From Stutzerimonas xanthomarina (GTDB lineage Bacteria; Pseudomonadota; Gammaproteobacteria; Pseudomonadales; Pseudomonadaceae), in NCBI RefSeq assembly GCF_003935375.1, contig NZ_RHQM01000010.1:119873-183872 (forward strand): a stretch of DNA of 64,000 bases. Reading direction: 5' to 3'. The first letter of the stretch is position 1. Each line of letters starts with the position of its first letter. The translations under genes were made by a program, and so were the position numbers. Shown here one piece after another: positions 7,763-17,176 of this stretch. The notes under the pieces were generated by a model. That model did not search any database. It was not told where the DNA came from and saw only the letters and a list, made by a program, of their open reading frames with translations.

Positions 7763-10193
7763 TCACTCCCCAGGTGCATCGCCGTCGCGACCTTACCGTC
7801 GCTTCCCTGTTCGGTTGTGCCAGTGTCCAGCAGGTACACCCGCTCCGAGTCCAGGCCCACGTCTACCAGATAGCCCTTTATCGCGGCCGCACGTTCGCGG
7901 CTGAGGCGGCGCAGCAACGCTGCACTGTCCCTCCAGGAATCGAGCACGGCCTTGCGCATCTGTGCGGCGCGCTCTTCGTCGTCGAGTTCGCGCCACTCGG
8001 CTGGCGGCTGCTGCTTGAGGCGACTGCGGTAGATGCCTTCCAGCAACGCGGCCTCGTCTTCCGCTTCGACCTGGATCTGACTGGCGTCCGCGGGCACCTT
8101 GTCGCCACGACGCTGCAGGATTCGATACTGGGTTTCGCGGAACTCCTGCTGTAGGCGTTGCTCGGCCAGCAGCGCGCCATCGACGGCAGCGGCGCTCATG
8201 CCTTCCACCTCCAGGCGTAGAGCCGGACGTTGCTTCAGGGCCGAGGCCAGCGTGCCCAGACGTTTGCGCGCTTCGCTATCCAGCTCGCTGCTGGCCGGTT
8301 CGAAGCCGACATGGCTGAGGTCGGCGTCGCTTCCGCCGGCCAGTCCGGCTATGAACTTGAACGGCGCCTGGGCTGCGCGAACCACCAGATTGCGCAGCGT
8401 CTGCCAGACGATCGGCATGACGCTGAACTGCGGGTCGTTCAGGTTGCCCTGCACCGGCAATTCGATGGAGATGGTGCCCTTGCTGTCCTTGAGCAGGGCG
8501 ACCGCCAGCCGAACAGGCAGATCCACGGCATCAGGACTGTCGACCTTCTCGCCAAGTTGCAGCTGCTCCAGAACGACCTTGTTTTCTGCGTTAAGACGAC
8601 CCTGCTCAATCCGGTAATGCAGATCCAGATTGAGGCGGCCCTTGCGAATCCGGTAGCCGGCGAATTTGCCGGAGTAGGGCGTCAGCGTGGTCAACTCGAC
8701 CTGGCGGAAGCTCGTGGCGATGTCGAGGCTCTGCAGTGGATCGAAAGGCGTCAGGCTGCCCTTGATGCTGACCGGCGCATACTGATCCACCTTGCCGGCG
8801 ACATTTACCGAGGCGGCTTTCTGCTCGCGGTTGTCCAGGGTGCCGATATCTCCGTTGAGCGACTGGATGGCGGTGACGAAGGGCGGTCGCAGGCTGAAGT
8901 CGGCAAAGTTCGCCGAGCCGTCGGCAATGGCAATGCCGCCGATATGGATAGCCAGCGGCTCGGAGGAGTCTTGTGCCTGTGCGTTGTCATCCCCAGCCTC
9001 ACTGCGCTCGACCAGCAGGTCGTTGATGTTGGTGCTCAGGTCCGGGTTGATGATGAAGCGCGCATAAGGCTGGCTGAGGTCGACGCGCTCGATTGCCAGG
9101 CTGCTCGGGTGCTGGTAGTCGAGGCCGCTGAGTTGCAGGCGCTGCCATTTGACGAAATCGCGATTGTTGATCGTGTCCAGCGTATGCAGCTGAGTGGCGT
9201 CTACGCTGCCCCGAACGCTGAAGGCGAGCGGCTCGGTGGACTTCAGCTCGACCTCGAGTTCGCTGGCCAGCAGGCCGCTGCGCACTTCCAGATGGACCAG
9301 TGGGCTGAGATAGGCCTGAGCGATGCGCAGGTCGATATCTCGCGTCGTAACCGCCAGCTTGCCGCTCACGGGGCTCATCTGAAGTTGCCCGTTGGCCTGG
9401 ATGGCGCCTTGCTTACCGACTCCGGTTTCCAGTTCCAGGGAGAAGGGGCTGGTGCCGAGGCTGTCGAACTCGCGGATGTTCAGATCTAGCGGGCCCAGCT
9501 CCAGCGCGACTTCATCGTCCGGGACGCGATCGACGAGATGGACCCGGTAGTCGCGCAACTGAGCGTCGCGTAACAACACCTGCCAGGGTGCGTTGGCTCC
9601 CTTTGCTGTGTCGTCCGTGGTCGGCGCGTCGGCATCTGTCTTGTCGCTGGTCGAGGCGAACAGTTTCTGCCAGTCGAGTTCTCCGTCCGCTTCCCGGGCC
9701 GCCCAGGTTTCCAGATTGCGGCTGCGCAGTTTGCCAATGCTGATCTGCTGCCTGGCCAGGTCCAGCGACGTTTCGCTCAGCTCGAGTCGCTCCATGCGGA
9801 TCAACTTGTGCCCATCGGGGCTGTCGAGGGCCAGTGGGCCGAGAGCGTGCCATCTTCGGCGAAGCGCACCTCGACGTTCGGCTCGATCAGCTCGACATTG
9901 GCCAGGTGCAGCGTGCGTTGCCAGAGGCTGTCCCACTGCAGGTCGAGAAAGAGCCGCTCGAAGGCCAGCTGACGATCGTCCTGCTCGCCGATGCGCAGGC
10001 CGAACAGCGAGAGCTCGAGGCTGAAGGGGTTGAATTCGATACGTTGCAGGCTGGCCGGCACGGTTGCGTAGGCCGCAAGCTGCTGATTGGCGATGCGCTG
10101 GGCGATACCCGGCAGGATCAGAAAGCCAAGCAGGCTGTAGCAGATCAGCACAAGCGCCACCCCGGTGAACGCACGCTTCATTCCATTGGGCAT
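7759..10193 (-). pseudogene. DUF748 (AsmA-like) envelope protein gene, reading frame disrupted
   Basis: A long AsmA/DUF748-type protein split between two frames. The N-terminal part starts at 10193 (MPNGMKRAFTGV), has one membrane anchor (about residues 8-30) and runs as good family sequence through LELSLFGLRIGEQD, LQWDSLWQRTLHL and EPNVEVRFAEDGTLSA, then drifts out of frame and stops at 9801. The rest, from DSPDGHKLIRMERLELSE onward, is in a different frame and reads to the stop at 7759, including the AsmA-like repeats and an OmpA-like FEPASSELDSEARKRLGTLASAL segment. The shift lies near 9825-9850. The two conserved blocks are joined very tightly, so an internal deletion as well as a simple frameshift is possible. 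Sequencing error cannot be excluded. The first 40 or so residues of the long frame opening at 9936 are out-of-frame sequence. Likely periplasmic, membrane-anchored, with a role in lipid transport or envelope integrity inferred only from the superfamily. Confidence 0.7.
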
Positions 10194-10278
10194 GACCGGA
10201 AGTATTCCTGGCGGATGGTTGCCTTGGAGTATGGCACGCGTACGCGGTTCCCCGAATCGAGCGATACGGGCAATGCGC

Positions 10279-11295
10279 TCAAAGCCGCAGAATCAGGGTC
10301 TTCAGTGGGGGCAACCCATCGCGCGAGGGGAAGTCGGCAGCCGGTGCCAGCGCCTGCCATTCGCGTACCGGCCTGCCGGCCTTCTCGGCGCAGCGCAGCA
10401 CCAGGGGCCGCCACTCATCCATCGATACCTTCGCCAGGTTGTTGCAGCAGATCAGCACCCCATCTTCAGCGGCTGCCAGCAACGCCGGTTTGAGCAGGCT
10501 CTGATAGTCGCGCAGCAGGTCCACCGTGCCGAAGGCGCTGCGTGCCCAGGCGGGCGGATCGAGCAGTACCAGATCGAACTGACGTTGTACCAGGCGCGGG
10601 TAGTCCGGCAAGGCTCGTCCGCGACGGGCGCTGACCGGCAGACCGGCCAATTGGCGGATCGCCGGGAAGTAGTCGGAATGTACGAACTGCATTGGCGGCA
10701 GGGAAGGGTTCAGCTCGCCGTTTTCCCGGCCCACTGCCAGGTTGCGCTCGGCGAAATCGACATTCCAGACTTCCGACGCTCCGCCTGCGGCGGCGCACAG
10801 GCCGACGCCGCAGGTGTAGGAAAACAGATTGAGCACCGACTTGCCGGCGCTGTGTTGCTTGACCCAGCCGCGGGCGTTGCGCAGGTCGAGGAACAGCAGT
10901 GGGTCCTGCCCGCTGTGGCGACCTCGCACGCGATAGCGCAGGCCCCACTCATGGGCGACCTGATCTTCCAGCGCCACATCCTCAGGTTGATGCGCCTGGT
11001 TGCTGCGGTCGATCCGTGAGTTGCTGTGCGAGCGATCGTTGTAGATGAGCTGGAGCGGTTGCCCGAGAAAGTCGGTGGCTTCGTCATGGATGCTCTGCAG
11101 CGCTTGCGCGTCGAGCGCTTGATGGAAGCTTTGCACCATCAGCTGCGGGCCGTAGCGATCGACCGTCAAGCCGGCCGCGCCTTCCTGGCTGCCATGGAAC
11201 AGCCGGTAGCAATCGGTGCCTTGCTGCTGCAATTCGTCGAGCAGTGGGCGGCGGCTATCGAAGGCGGCGCGCAGCGCCTGGACGAGGGATGACAT
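10279..11295 (-). CDS. Class I SAM-dependent methyltransferase, RlmI/RlmK-like
   Basis: 338-residue protein whose C-terminal two thirds is a Rossmann methyltransferase with the RlmI-type arrangement: QDPLLFLDLRNARGWV, the SAM-binding LNLFSYTCGVGLCAA, then the catalytic-type motif LVLLDPPAWARS and an F/YxxLLKPAL segment. The N-terminal part carries the beta-hairpin domain motif GLTVDRYGPQLMVQ seen in RlmI/YccW proteins. It therefore probably methylates cytosine or guanine in rRNA, but the exact target is not determined by sequence alone. Start: the ATG at 11295; a TTG at 11334 extends the frame by 13 residues but is less likely. It is a single gene between the DUF748 unit and the MpaB-type gene. 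Confidence 0.85.
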   Translation of the reverse strand: MSSLVQALRAAFDSRRPLLDELQQQGTDCYRLFHGSQEGAAGLTVDRYGPQLMVQSFHQALDAQALQSIHDEATDFLGQPLQLIYNDRSHSNSRIDRSNQAHQPEDVALEDQVAHEWGLRYRVRGRHSGQDPLLFLDLRNARGWVKQHSAGKSVLNLFSYTCGVGLCAAAGGASEVWNVDFAERNLAVGRENGELNPSLPPMQFVHSDYFPAIRQLAGLPVSARRGRALPDYPRLVQRQFDLVLLDPPAWARSAFGTVDLLRDYQSLLKPALLAAAEDGVLICCNNLAKVSMDEWRPLVLRCAEKAGRPVREWQALAPAADFPSRDGLPPLKTLILRL

Positions 11296-11359
11296 GCGCG
11301 GCGACTCGAAATAGAAGGGCGCGCAGTCTATCAAGAATCGCTGCGCTGGTTGCCTGGCG

Positions 11360-12235
11360 CTAGCGTGGCGGCAGGCCCATGCGTCGACGCGCGCGGTGTA
11401 CCGAGCCGCTGCGTACAGCCCAGCGCACTACCGGCGCGGTGCTGCGAACCCCGGCGCGGATCAGCCGGCGTCGGCTTTCGCTCAGTGTCAGTCCAAGCAT
11501 TTCCTGAGCCCATTCGGGTAAGAGCTCGACACCAGCGTGCAGCATCAGCGTTCCGAAGGGCCTGAGCAGGGGGCTGGGCGCCGGGGCGGTACGCAGTATC
11601 TGCAGGATTTCTAGCGCACGCTCGTCGCTCCGGAGCTGGGGGCTAGTGCGCTCGAGATAAGCCTCGATCTGCGCGCGCGAACGCGGCACGTCACCGGCGC
11701 CGAGGCGCTCGGCGATCAGTGCCACTTCGGCGTAATAGCGATCCTGCTCGGCAGCGGGTAGATCCGGGTTGAGGTAGCGCAAGTGTGACTTGAGAAAGCT
11801 GCTGACCTCGGCGACGTGCACCCAGGTCAGCAGGTCGGGATCCGACGCGGCGTAGGGACGACCATCCGGCGCCGTACCGGATACGCTTGCATGAATCCTC
11901 TTGACCCGCTCGATCAGTCGGTCGGCATCGGCGTGGCTACCGAAGGTAGTGGCAGAGATGAACTGCCCGGTGCGCCGCAGGCGGCCGAGCAGGTCCTCGC
12001 GAAAATTAGAGTGATCCCATACACCGGACAGCGCCAACGGGTGCAGCGCCTGCAATAGAAGTGCGGAAATTCCGCCAACCATCATCGAGGTGAAGTCGCC
12101 ATGCACGCGCCAGCACACGGACTCAGGCCCGAACAGGCCGGGATCGCCCGGAGGATTTTCGTAATCGACACCGCCGATTGCCAGCCCGGTAAGGCTGAGC
12201 ACGCGGGTTTCGATATGACGGCGAATGAATTCCAT
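11360..12235 (-). CDS. DUF2236 (MpaB/rubber oxygenase-like) protein
   Basis: About 291 residues; the ER-bound oxygenase MpaB/latex-clearing-protein family (DUF2236). Visible family features: an N-terminal WRVHGDFTSMMVGGISALLLQALHP-like stretch in two blocks, GVWDHSNFREDLLGRLRRTGQF, ATTFGS, and LLTWVHVAEVSSF with conserved histidines that in relatives bind a heme-type cofactor. The substrate is unknown. The ATG at 12235 starts the conserved sequence (MEFIRRHIETR); the frame is open upstream to 12505 but that part has no family likeness and overlaps pgi. Stands alone, 125 bases upstream of the RlmI-like gene on the same strand. Confidence 0.8.
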   Translation of the reverse strand: MEFIRRHIETRVLSLTGLAIGGVDYENPPGDPGLFGPESVCWRVHGDFTSMMVGGISALLLQALHPLALSGVWDHSNFREDLLGRLRRTGQFISATTFGSHADADRLIERVKRIHASVSGTAPDGRPYAASDPDLLTWVHVAEVSSFLKSHLRYLNPDLPAAEQDRYYAEVALIAERLGAGDVPRSRAQIEAYLERTSPQLRSDERALEILQILRTAPAPSPLLRPFGTLMLHAGVELLPEWAQEMLGLTLSESRRRLIRAGVRSTAPVVRWAVRSGSVHRARRRMGLPPR

Positions 12236-12372
12236 GGCGACAGCGCTGTTGGCTTGGCAAGCGGCGATGTTACCTGAACAGACGCAGAGGGCTCGCCAAT
12301 TGGCGGTGGTAACGGGGGAAGGAGGAGAGACCGGACAGCAGCGCCGCACTGTTGTCCGGTCGAGCGGCGATA

Positions 12373-14037
12373 TCAGCCGCGGTGGCGGCCGCGGAAGAAG
12401 TCGATCAGGCCCTGGGTGGAGGCATCCTCTGCGGGCGCAGCATCGAAGCGGGTCATCTGGTTGTAGACGGCCTTGCCCAGATCCTTGCCGAGCTCCACGC
12501 CCCACTGATCGAAGGAGTTGATCCCCCAGATCACGCCTTGGACGAAGACCTTGTGCTCGTACAGCGCGATCAGTGCGCCGAGGCGGCCGGGGCTGATGGT
12601 TTCCATCACCACGGTGTTGCTCGGGCGGTTGCCGGGGATCACCTTGTGCGGGGCGAGACGCTGCACCTCGGCCTCGCTGAGGCCCTTGGCGCGCAGTTCA
12701 GCCTCGGCCTCTTCGCGCGTCTTGCCGCGCATCAAGGCCTGGCTCTGCGACAGGCAGTTGGCGTAGAGCCACTCGTGGTGATCGGCGACAGGGTTGTGGC
12801 TGACCACGGGCACGATGAAGTCGGCCGGGATCAGCGGTGTGCCCTGGTGCAGCAGCTGGTGGTAGGCGTGTTGGCCGTTACAGCCGACACCGCCCCAGAT
12901 CACCGGGCCGGTGGTGCAGGACACCGGTGTGCCGTCCTGGCGCACACTCTTGCCGTTGGACTCCATGTCCATCTGCTGCAGGTGTTTGACGAAGTTGCGC
13001 AGGTAGTGGTCGTAAGGCAGGAACGCGTAGCTCTGTGCACCCCAGAAGTTGTGGTACCAGACGCCGAGCATCGCCAGCAGCACCGGCATGTTGCTTTCGA
13101 ACGGCTCGCTGAGGAAATGCTGGTCCATGCTGTAGGCGCCGGACAGCAGATCCTTGAAGTTGGACATGCCGATCGCCAGGGCGATGGGCAAGCCGATCGC
13201 CGACCACAGCGAATAGCGACCGCCGACCCAGTCCCACATCGGAAAGATGTTCTTTTCGCGGATACCGAATTCGACCGCCGCCTGCTTGTTGCTGGTGACG
13301 GCGATGAAGTGGCGGTAGAGCTTCTCTTCGGTGCCGCCCTTGCCCAGATACCAGGTGCGTGCGGCCTGGGCGTTCTTCAGCGTCTCGAGGGTGCCGAACG
13401 TCTTGCTGGAGATGATGAACAGCGTGGTTTCGACATTCAGCTTGGCGGTCACTTCGCGGAATTCGCTGCCGTCGATGTTCGCCAGGTAGTGCGTGCGTAC
13501 GCCGTGCTGGGTGAACGGCAACAGCGCCTCGGATACCAGCTGCGGGCCGAGGAACGAGCCGCCGATGCCGATGTTCACTACGTCGGTGATGGTCTTGTCG
13601 CTGAAGCCGCGCCACAGGTTGTTGTGGATGCGGGTGACGATGTCGGTCATCTGCGCCAGCGCGGTGTGCACGTCACGCATGATGTTCTTGCCGTCGACCA
13701 TCACCGATTCGCCCATCGGGCGGCGCAGGGCGGTGTGCAGCACGGGACGGTTTTCCGAGGCGTTGATGCGCTCGCCTTCGAACATCGCATGGGCTGCCTG
13801 CTCGACGCCGGCCTCGCGGGCCAGGTTCACCAGCAGGGTGCGAGTCTCGGGCGTGATGAGGTTCTTCGAGTAGTCGAGAAACAGGCCGCTGCAGGAAACC
13901 GACAGATCATCGAAGCGCGTCGGGTCGGCCTTGAATGCTTCGCGCATGCTGAAGTTCTGCATGGCCAGGCGGTGTTCTTCCAGGGCCTTCCAGGACGGCA
14001 GGCCGGTGACATCGAGCGGATGCTGGTAGTAGCTCAT
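12373..14037 (-). CDS. pgi: Glucose-6-phosphate isomerase
   Basis: Interconverts glucose 6-phosphate and fructose 6-phosphate; in pseudomonads that use the Entner-Doudoroff cycle it mainly serves gluconeogenesis and recycling of hexose phosphates. 554 residues, normal length. Signatures seen: [15 protein letters not shown] near residue 155, [10 protein letters not shown], and the PGI signatures [16 protein letters not shown] (about 275) and [15 protein letters not shown] (about 385), with the GQHAYHQ active-site region intact. An AAGGAAG ribosome-binding site precedes the ATG. It is the last gene of the pan-folK-pcnB region but is separated from panD by 362 bases and a terminator, so it likely has its own promoter. 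Confidence 0.97.
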   Translation of the reverse strand: MSYYQHPLDVTGLPSWKALEEHRLAMQNFSMREAFKADPTRFDDLSVSCSGLFLDYSKNLITPETRTLLVNLAREAGVEQAAHAMFEGERINASENRPVLHTALRRPMGESVMVDGKNIMRDVHTALAQMTDIVTRIHNNLWRGFSDKTITDVVNIGIGGSFLGPQLVSEALLPFTQHGVRTHYLANIDGSEFREVTAKLNVETTLFIISSKTFGTLETLKNAQAARTWYLGKGGTEEKLYRHFIAVTSNKQAAVEFGIREKNIFPMWDWVGGRYSLWSAIGLPIALAIGMSNFKDLLSGAYSMDQHFLSEPFESNMPVLLAMLGVWYHNFWGAQSYAFLPYDHYLRNFVKHLQQMDMESNGKSVRQDGTPVSCTTGPVIWGGVGCNGQHAYHQLLHQGTPLIPADFIVPVVSHNPVADHHEWLYANCLSQSQALMRGKTREEAEAELRAKGLSEAEVQRLAPHKVIPGNRPSNTVVMETISPGRLGALIALYEHKVFVQGVIWGINSFDQWGVELGKDLGKAVYNQMTRFDAAPAEDASTQGLIDFFRGRHRG

Positions 14038-14399
14038 GGTGATGCGGCTTCCTTTGCTTTGACAGGCCGCTGGACCCCTGCAGTTGCACGCGCAGGCGCG
14101 CGTTGGTCGCGACGGGATTCAGTAAATGTGTATGACCGTGCGGGCGCGCCGGCACTCCTCCTGAATGCTGCGGATGCTGGCCGAACCCGGCTTTCACCGA
14201 GCCGGTGAAGGCACATCCTATGCCATCAGAGTCAGCTCAGACAGGGGAAACCCCCACTCCGTTCCGGGCCATTGCCTTCTATTCTGCCCGGGCCTGTGCT
14301 TTGGTTCGTCCACCTATCGGCCGTTCAGCCATGTTCAAACGAAAAAGCCCGAAGTGCAGAACACTTCGGGCTTCTATTCGACGACACCTGAACGGTGAC
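14038..14399. other. Intergenic region between pgi and panD
   Basis: 362 bases without a convincing gene. It holds the panD terminator (14341-14373) and, nearer pgi, a G/C-rich stretch with a short inverted repeat CGGCTTTCACCGAGCCGG-like (about 14188-14206). A pgi promoter is expected here on the minus strand but no unambiguous minus 35/minus 10 pair stands out. Confidence 0.5.
14341..14373 (-). terminator. Rho-independent terminator of panD
   Basis: 12-bp perfect stem AAGCCCGAAGTG / CACTTCGGGCTT (14345-14356 and 14362-14373) with a 5-base loop; on the minus strand the stem runs into TTTTTC. It separates panD from pgi. Confidence 0.9.
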
Positions 14400-14780
14400 T
14401 CAGGCGACCTGTACCGGGATGGCGTTGCTGGTATGGCTCAGCTCGCCGTCGGCGCCCATGTACAGCACATGCGGTTTGAAATTGGCCAGCTCGGCCTCGC
14501 TGTAGTGGGCGTAGGCACAGATGATCAGGCGATGACCGACACCGGCCTTGTGAGCAGCGGCACCGTTGACCGAGATGATCTTCGAACCTTCCTCGCCGCG
14601 GATGGCGTAGGTGGTGAAGCGCTCGCCATTGTCGACGTTGTAGATCTGGATCTGTTCGTATTCACGGATGCCGGCCAGGTCCAGCCACTCGCCGTCGATG
14701 GCGCAGGAACCTTCATAATCGAGCACCGAGTGAGTTACCTGGGCGCGGTGCAGTTTGGCCTTGAGCATGATGGCGTGCAT
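14400..14780 (-). CDS. panD: Aspartate 1-decarboxylase proenzyme
   Basis: Pyruvoyl enzyme converting L-aspartate to beta-alanine for pantothenate synthesis. 126 residues, full length. The self-cleavage site is Gly24-Ser25 in [10 protein letters not shown]; Ser25 becomes the pyruvoyl group. Other conserved residues are Lys9 in MLKAKLHRA, Tyr58-region FTTYAI and the SVNGAAAH loop. It follows panC by 83 bases on the same strand, so all three enzymes for making pantothenate from ketoisovalerate and aspartate, apart from ketopantoate reductase, lie here together. A strong terminator follows. Confidence 0.97.
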   Translation of the reverse strand: MHAIMLKAKLHRAQVTHSVLDYEGSCAIDGEWLDLAGIREYEQIQIYNVDNGERFTTYAIRGEEGSKIISVNGAAAHKAGVGHRLIICAYAHYSEAELANFKPHVLYMGADGELSHTSNAIPVQVA

Positions 14781-14863
14781 GGCAGGGTCCTCCGGGTGCG
14801 CAAGCGGCGCAGAGTGTGCCTTAAGCCTTGAACGTGATCAAGGCTGCGGGCAAATGGCTGGGA

Positions 14864-15724
14864 TCAGGCCGATGTGTGGATGTCCACCAGCAGGTTGTCG
14901 ATCAGCCGCGTCTTGCCCAGGTAGGCGGCGGCGAGGATGACCAGCTCGGTGGAGCGCTCGCTGACCGGTTGCAGGTCGATTGCGTTGCGAATCTCCAGAT
15001 AGTCCGGGCGCAGGCCAGCAGCCTGCAAAGCGCTCAGGCCTTCGGCGATCAGCGCCGGGTAGTCGCGGCGACCGCCCCGGATCGCTACGTCCAGCTGGCT
15101 CAGGGTGCGGTACAGCGACGGAGCCGTGGCGCGCTCGTCTGCACTCAGATAGCCGTTGCGTGAAGACAGCGCCAGGCCGTCGGCGGCGCGAACGATCGGC
15201 TCCGAGAGGATCTGCACTGGCATGTTCAGATCGCGGACCATGGTGCGGATCACCGCCAGCTGCTGGAAGTCTTTCTGACCGAATACGGCGAGGTCCGGTA
15301 GCACCATGTTGAACAGCTTGCTGACCACGGTGGAGACACCGTCGAAATGCCCGGGGCGGCTGCCACCGCAGAGACCTTCGGAAACGCCGGGCACGCGAAC
15401 GATGGTCTGCTGGGCCTGGCCGTGCGGATACATCTCTTCGACGCTCGGCGCAAAGAGCAGGTGGCAGCCGGCTTCGAACAGCTTGTCCTGATCCGCAGCG
15501 AGGGTGCGCGGGTAGTTGTCCAGGTCTTCGTTGGGGCCGAACTGCAGTGGATTGACGAAGATGCTGGCGACCACGAAGTCGGCGCGCTGCCCGGCCTTCT
15601 TCACCAGCGCTATGTGACCGGCGTGCAGGTTGCCCATGGTCGGTACGAAGCCGATGCGCTTGCCTTCCCCACGGGCGCGGGACACTGCGGCACGCAGGTC
15701 GGCGATGGTCTTGACGATGTTCAT
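14864..15724 (-). CDS. panC: Pantothenate synthetase (pantoate-beta-alanine ligase)
   Basis: ATP-dependent ligation of pantoate to beta-alanine. 286 residues with the nucleotidyltransferase HIGH-type motif [14 protein letters not shown] (His34/His37 region), [19 protein letters not shown], the [19 protein letters not shown] block ([10 protein letters not shown]) and the KMSKS-type motif [12 protein letters not shown]. Its ATG overlaps the panB stop as ATGA (15721-15724), so the two are translationally coupled. Same strand as folK, panB and panD. Confidence 0.97.
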   Translation of the reverse strand: MNIVKTIADLRAAVSRARGEGKRIGFVPTMGNLHAGHIALVKKAGQRADFVVASIFVNPLQFGPNEDLDNYPRTLAADQDKLFEAGCHLLFAPSVEEMYPHGQAQQTIVRVPGVSEGLCGGSRPGHFDGVSTVVSKLFNMVLPDLAVFGQKDFQQLAVIRTMVRDLNMPVQILSEPIVRAADGLALSSRNGYLSADERATAPSLYRTLSQLDVAIRGGRRDYPALIAEGLSALQAAGLRPDYLEIRNAIDLQPVSERSTELVILAAAYLGKTRLIDNLLVDIHTSA

Positions 15725-16521
15725 GCGGAGAAACCGTGTTCGACGGCGGGGAATTCGGTGGCCTTGACGGCCTTCACGTAGCCGGCGATGGCGGATGGGA
15801 TGTCACCGTGCTCACGCATGAAGTTCTTGACGAACTTCGGTACGCGGCCACCGAGCGAGAGCCCGAGCATATCGTGCAACACCAGCACCTGGCCGTCGGT
15901 GTCGCTGCCGGCGCCGATGCCGATCACCGGAATCTGCACCGCCCGGGTGATGCGCGCAGCCAGTTCGCTGGGTACGCATTCGAGCAGCAGCATGGCTGCA
16001 CCGGCGGCTTCCAGCGCCTTGGCGTCCTCCAGCATCTGAAGTGCCTGGGCTTCCTCGCGGCCTTGTACCTTGTAACCGCCGAAGATGTTGACCGCCTGTG
16101 GCGTCAGGCCCATGTGTGCGCAGACTGGAATTCCACGCTCGGCCAGCAGGCGGATCGACTCGGCCAGCCAGGCAGTGCCTTCCAGCTTGATCATGTGTGC
16201 GCCAGCCTGCATCAGCACGGCCGAATTGTTCAGGGTCTGCTCGGTGGTGGCGTTGGCCATGAACGGCAGGTCGGCGACGATCATCGCGCCACGATTACCG
16301 CGTTTGACGCTGGCGGTGTGATAGGCCATGTCGGCAACGGTGACCGGCAGGGTGCTGTCGTGGCCTTGCAGGACCATGCCGAGTGAATCGCCGATCAGAA
16401 GCATCTCGACGCCCGCATCGCAGGCGGTCTTGGCGAAGGTGGCGTCATAGCAGGTGAGCATGACGATCTTTTCGCCCTTCTGCTTGAGCCCTTGCAGCGT
16501 GGTCAGGGTTACGTCTGGCAT
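15721..16521 (-). CDS. panB: 3-methyl-2-oxobutanoate hydroxymethyltransferase
   Basis: First committed step of pantothenate synthesis: transfers a hydroxymethyl group from methylene-tetrahydrofolate to alpha-ketoisovalerate. 266 residues from the ATG at 16521 ([19 protein letters not shown]), a TIM barrel with the family motifs [26 protein letters not shown] (Mg-binding Asp), KLEG, and [21 protein letters not shown] in two blocks. The open frame upstream of 16521 lacks likeness to the family. Neighbouring folK supplies the folate pathway that feeds this enzyme, and ilvC/ilvIH elsewhere in the window supply the ketoisovalerate. Confidence 0.97.
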   Translation of the reverse strand: MPDVTLTTLQGLKQKGEKIVMLTCYDATFAKTACDAGVEMLLIGDSLGMVLQGHDSTLPVTVADMAYHTASVKRGNRGAMIVADLPFMANATTEQTLNNSAVLMQAGAHMIKLEGTAWLAESIRLLAERGIPVCAHMGLTPQAVNIFGGYKVQGREEAQALQMLEDAKALEAAGAAMLLLECVPSELAARITRAVQIPVIGIGAGSDTDGQVLVLHDMLGLSLGGRVPKFVKNFMREHGDIPSAIAGYVKAVKATEFPAVEHGFSA

Positions 16522-16648
16522 GAATGCCGTCCTCTTCGAGCCTCGGAGGTCAGGGTTGCCGCGCGGCGCACCGGTTGGGTGCATGGGGCCGCGGATGGCA
16601 GAGGGCGCTTATAGTCCCGGCGGCGACAGAGTAAGTCAATCGCGAGTG

Positions 16649-17176
16649 TTACCCGCGCGTTACGTTCGTTACCGCGGCGGTGACACCGTCATCGCCAAGC
16701 CGCTCGAGACCGCTGAAGGGGCAGGCAGCGAGCAGGTCGACGAGTCGGCGACCATCGGCCAGCAGCAACTCCGCCGGAGCGACTTCAGCGAGCGGGTAGA
16801 GCACGAATGCGCGGGCTTGCAGGTGATAATGCGGAACCTGCAGACGGGGTTCGGCGATCAGGCGATCGCCGAACAGCAGGATGTCCAGATCCAGCGTACG
16901 CGGGCCCCAGCGCTCCGCCTTGCGCTCGCGACCCTGGGCCTGCTCGATGCGTTGCAGGGCGTCGAGCAGATCGAGCGGCGCGAGACTGGTGTCCAGAGCG
17001 GCTACGGCGTTGACGTAACGTGGTTGGTCGGCTGGTCCGAGTGGGTCGCTGGCATAGAGTGACGATACTGCTGCGAGACTGCTCTGTGGCAAGTCAGCCA
17101 GCGCTTGCAGGGCGCCGCGCAGTTGCTTTTGCGGATCGGCCAGGTTGCTGCCCAGGCCGATGTAGACGCGTTCCAT
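16649..17176 (-). CDS. folK: 2-amino-4-hydroxy-6-hydroxymethyldihydropteridine pyrophosphokinase
   Basis: HPPK, which activates the pterin precursor with ATP for dihydropteroate synthesis in the folate pathway. 175 residues. It begins with the conserved VYIGLGSNLADPQ and contains the HPPK signature ERWGPRTLDLDILLFGD around residue 88, with the two Mg-binding aspartates, followed by the PHYHLQARAFVLYPLAEVAP block. Its ATG (17176) abuts the pcnB stop codon (17177-17179) with no spacer, so translation is coupled to pcnB. 127 bases separate it from panB downstream. Confidence 0.96.
   Translation of the reverse strand: MERVYIGLGSNLADPQKQLRGALQALADLPQSSLAAVSSLYASDPLGPADQPRYVNAVAALDTSLAPLDLLDALQRIEQAQGRERKAERWGPRTLDLDILLFGDRLIAEPRLQVPHYHLQARAFVLYPLAEVAPAELLLADGRRLVDLLAACPFSGLERLGDDGVTAAVTNVTRG

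Noticed and set aside
12352..14208. Long plus-strand frame of 618 codons opposite pgi
   Set aside because: It is the reverse complement of a clear, full-length pgi; high G+C codon bias keeps the antisense frame open, and it shows no family motifs.
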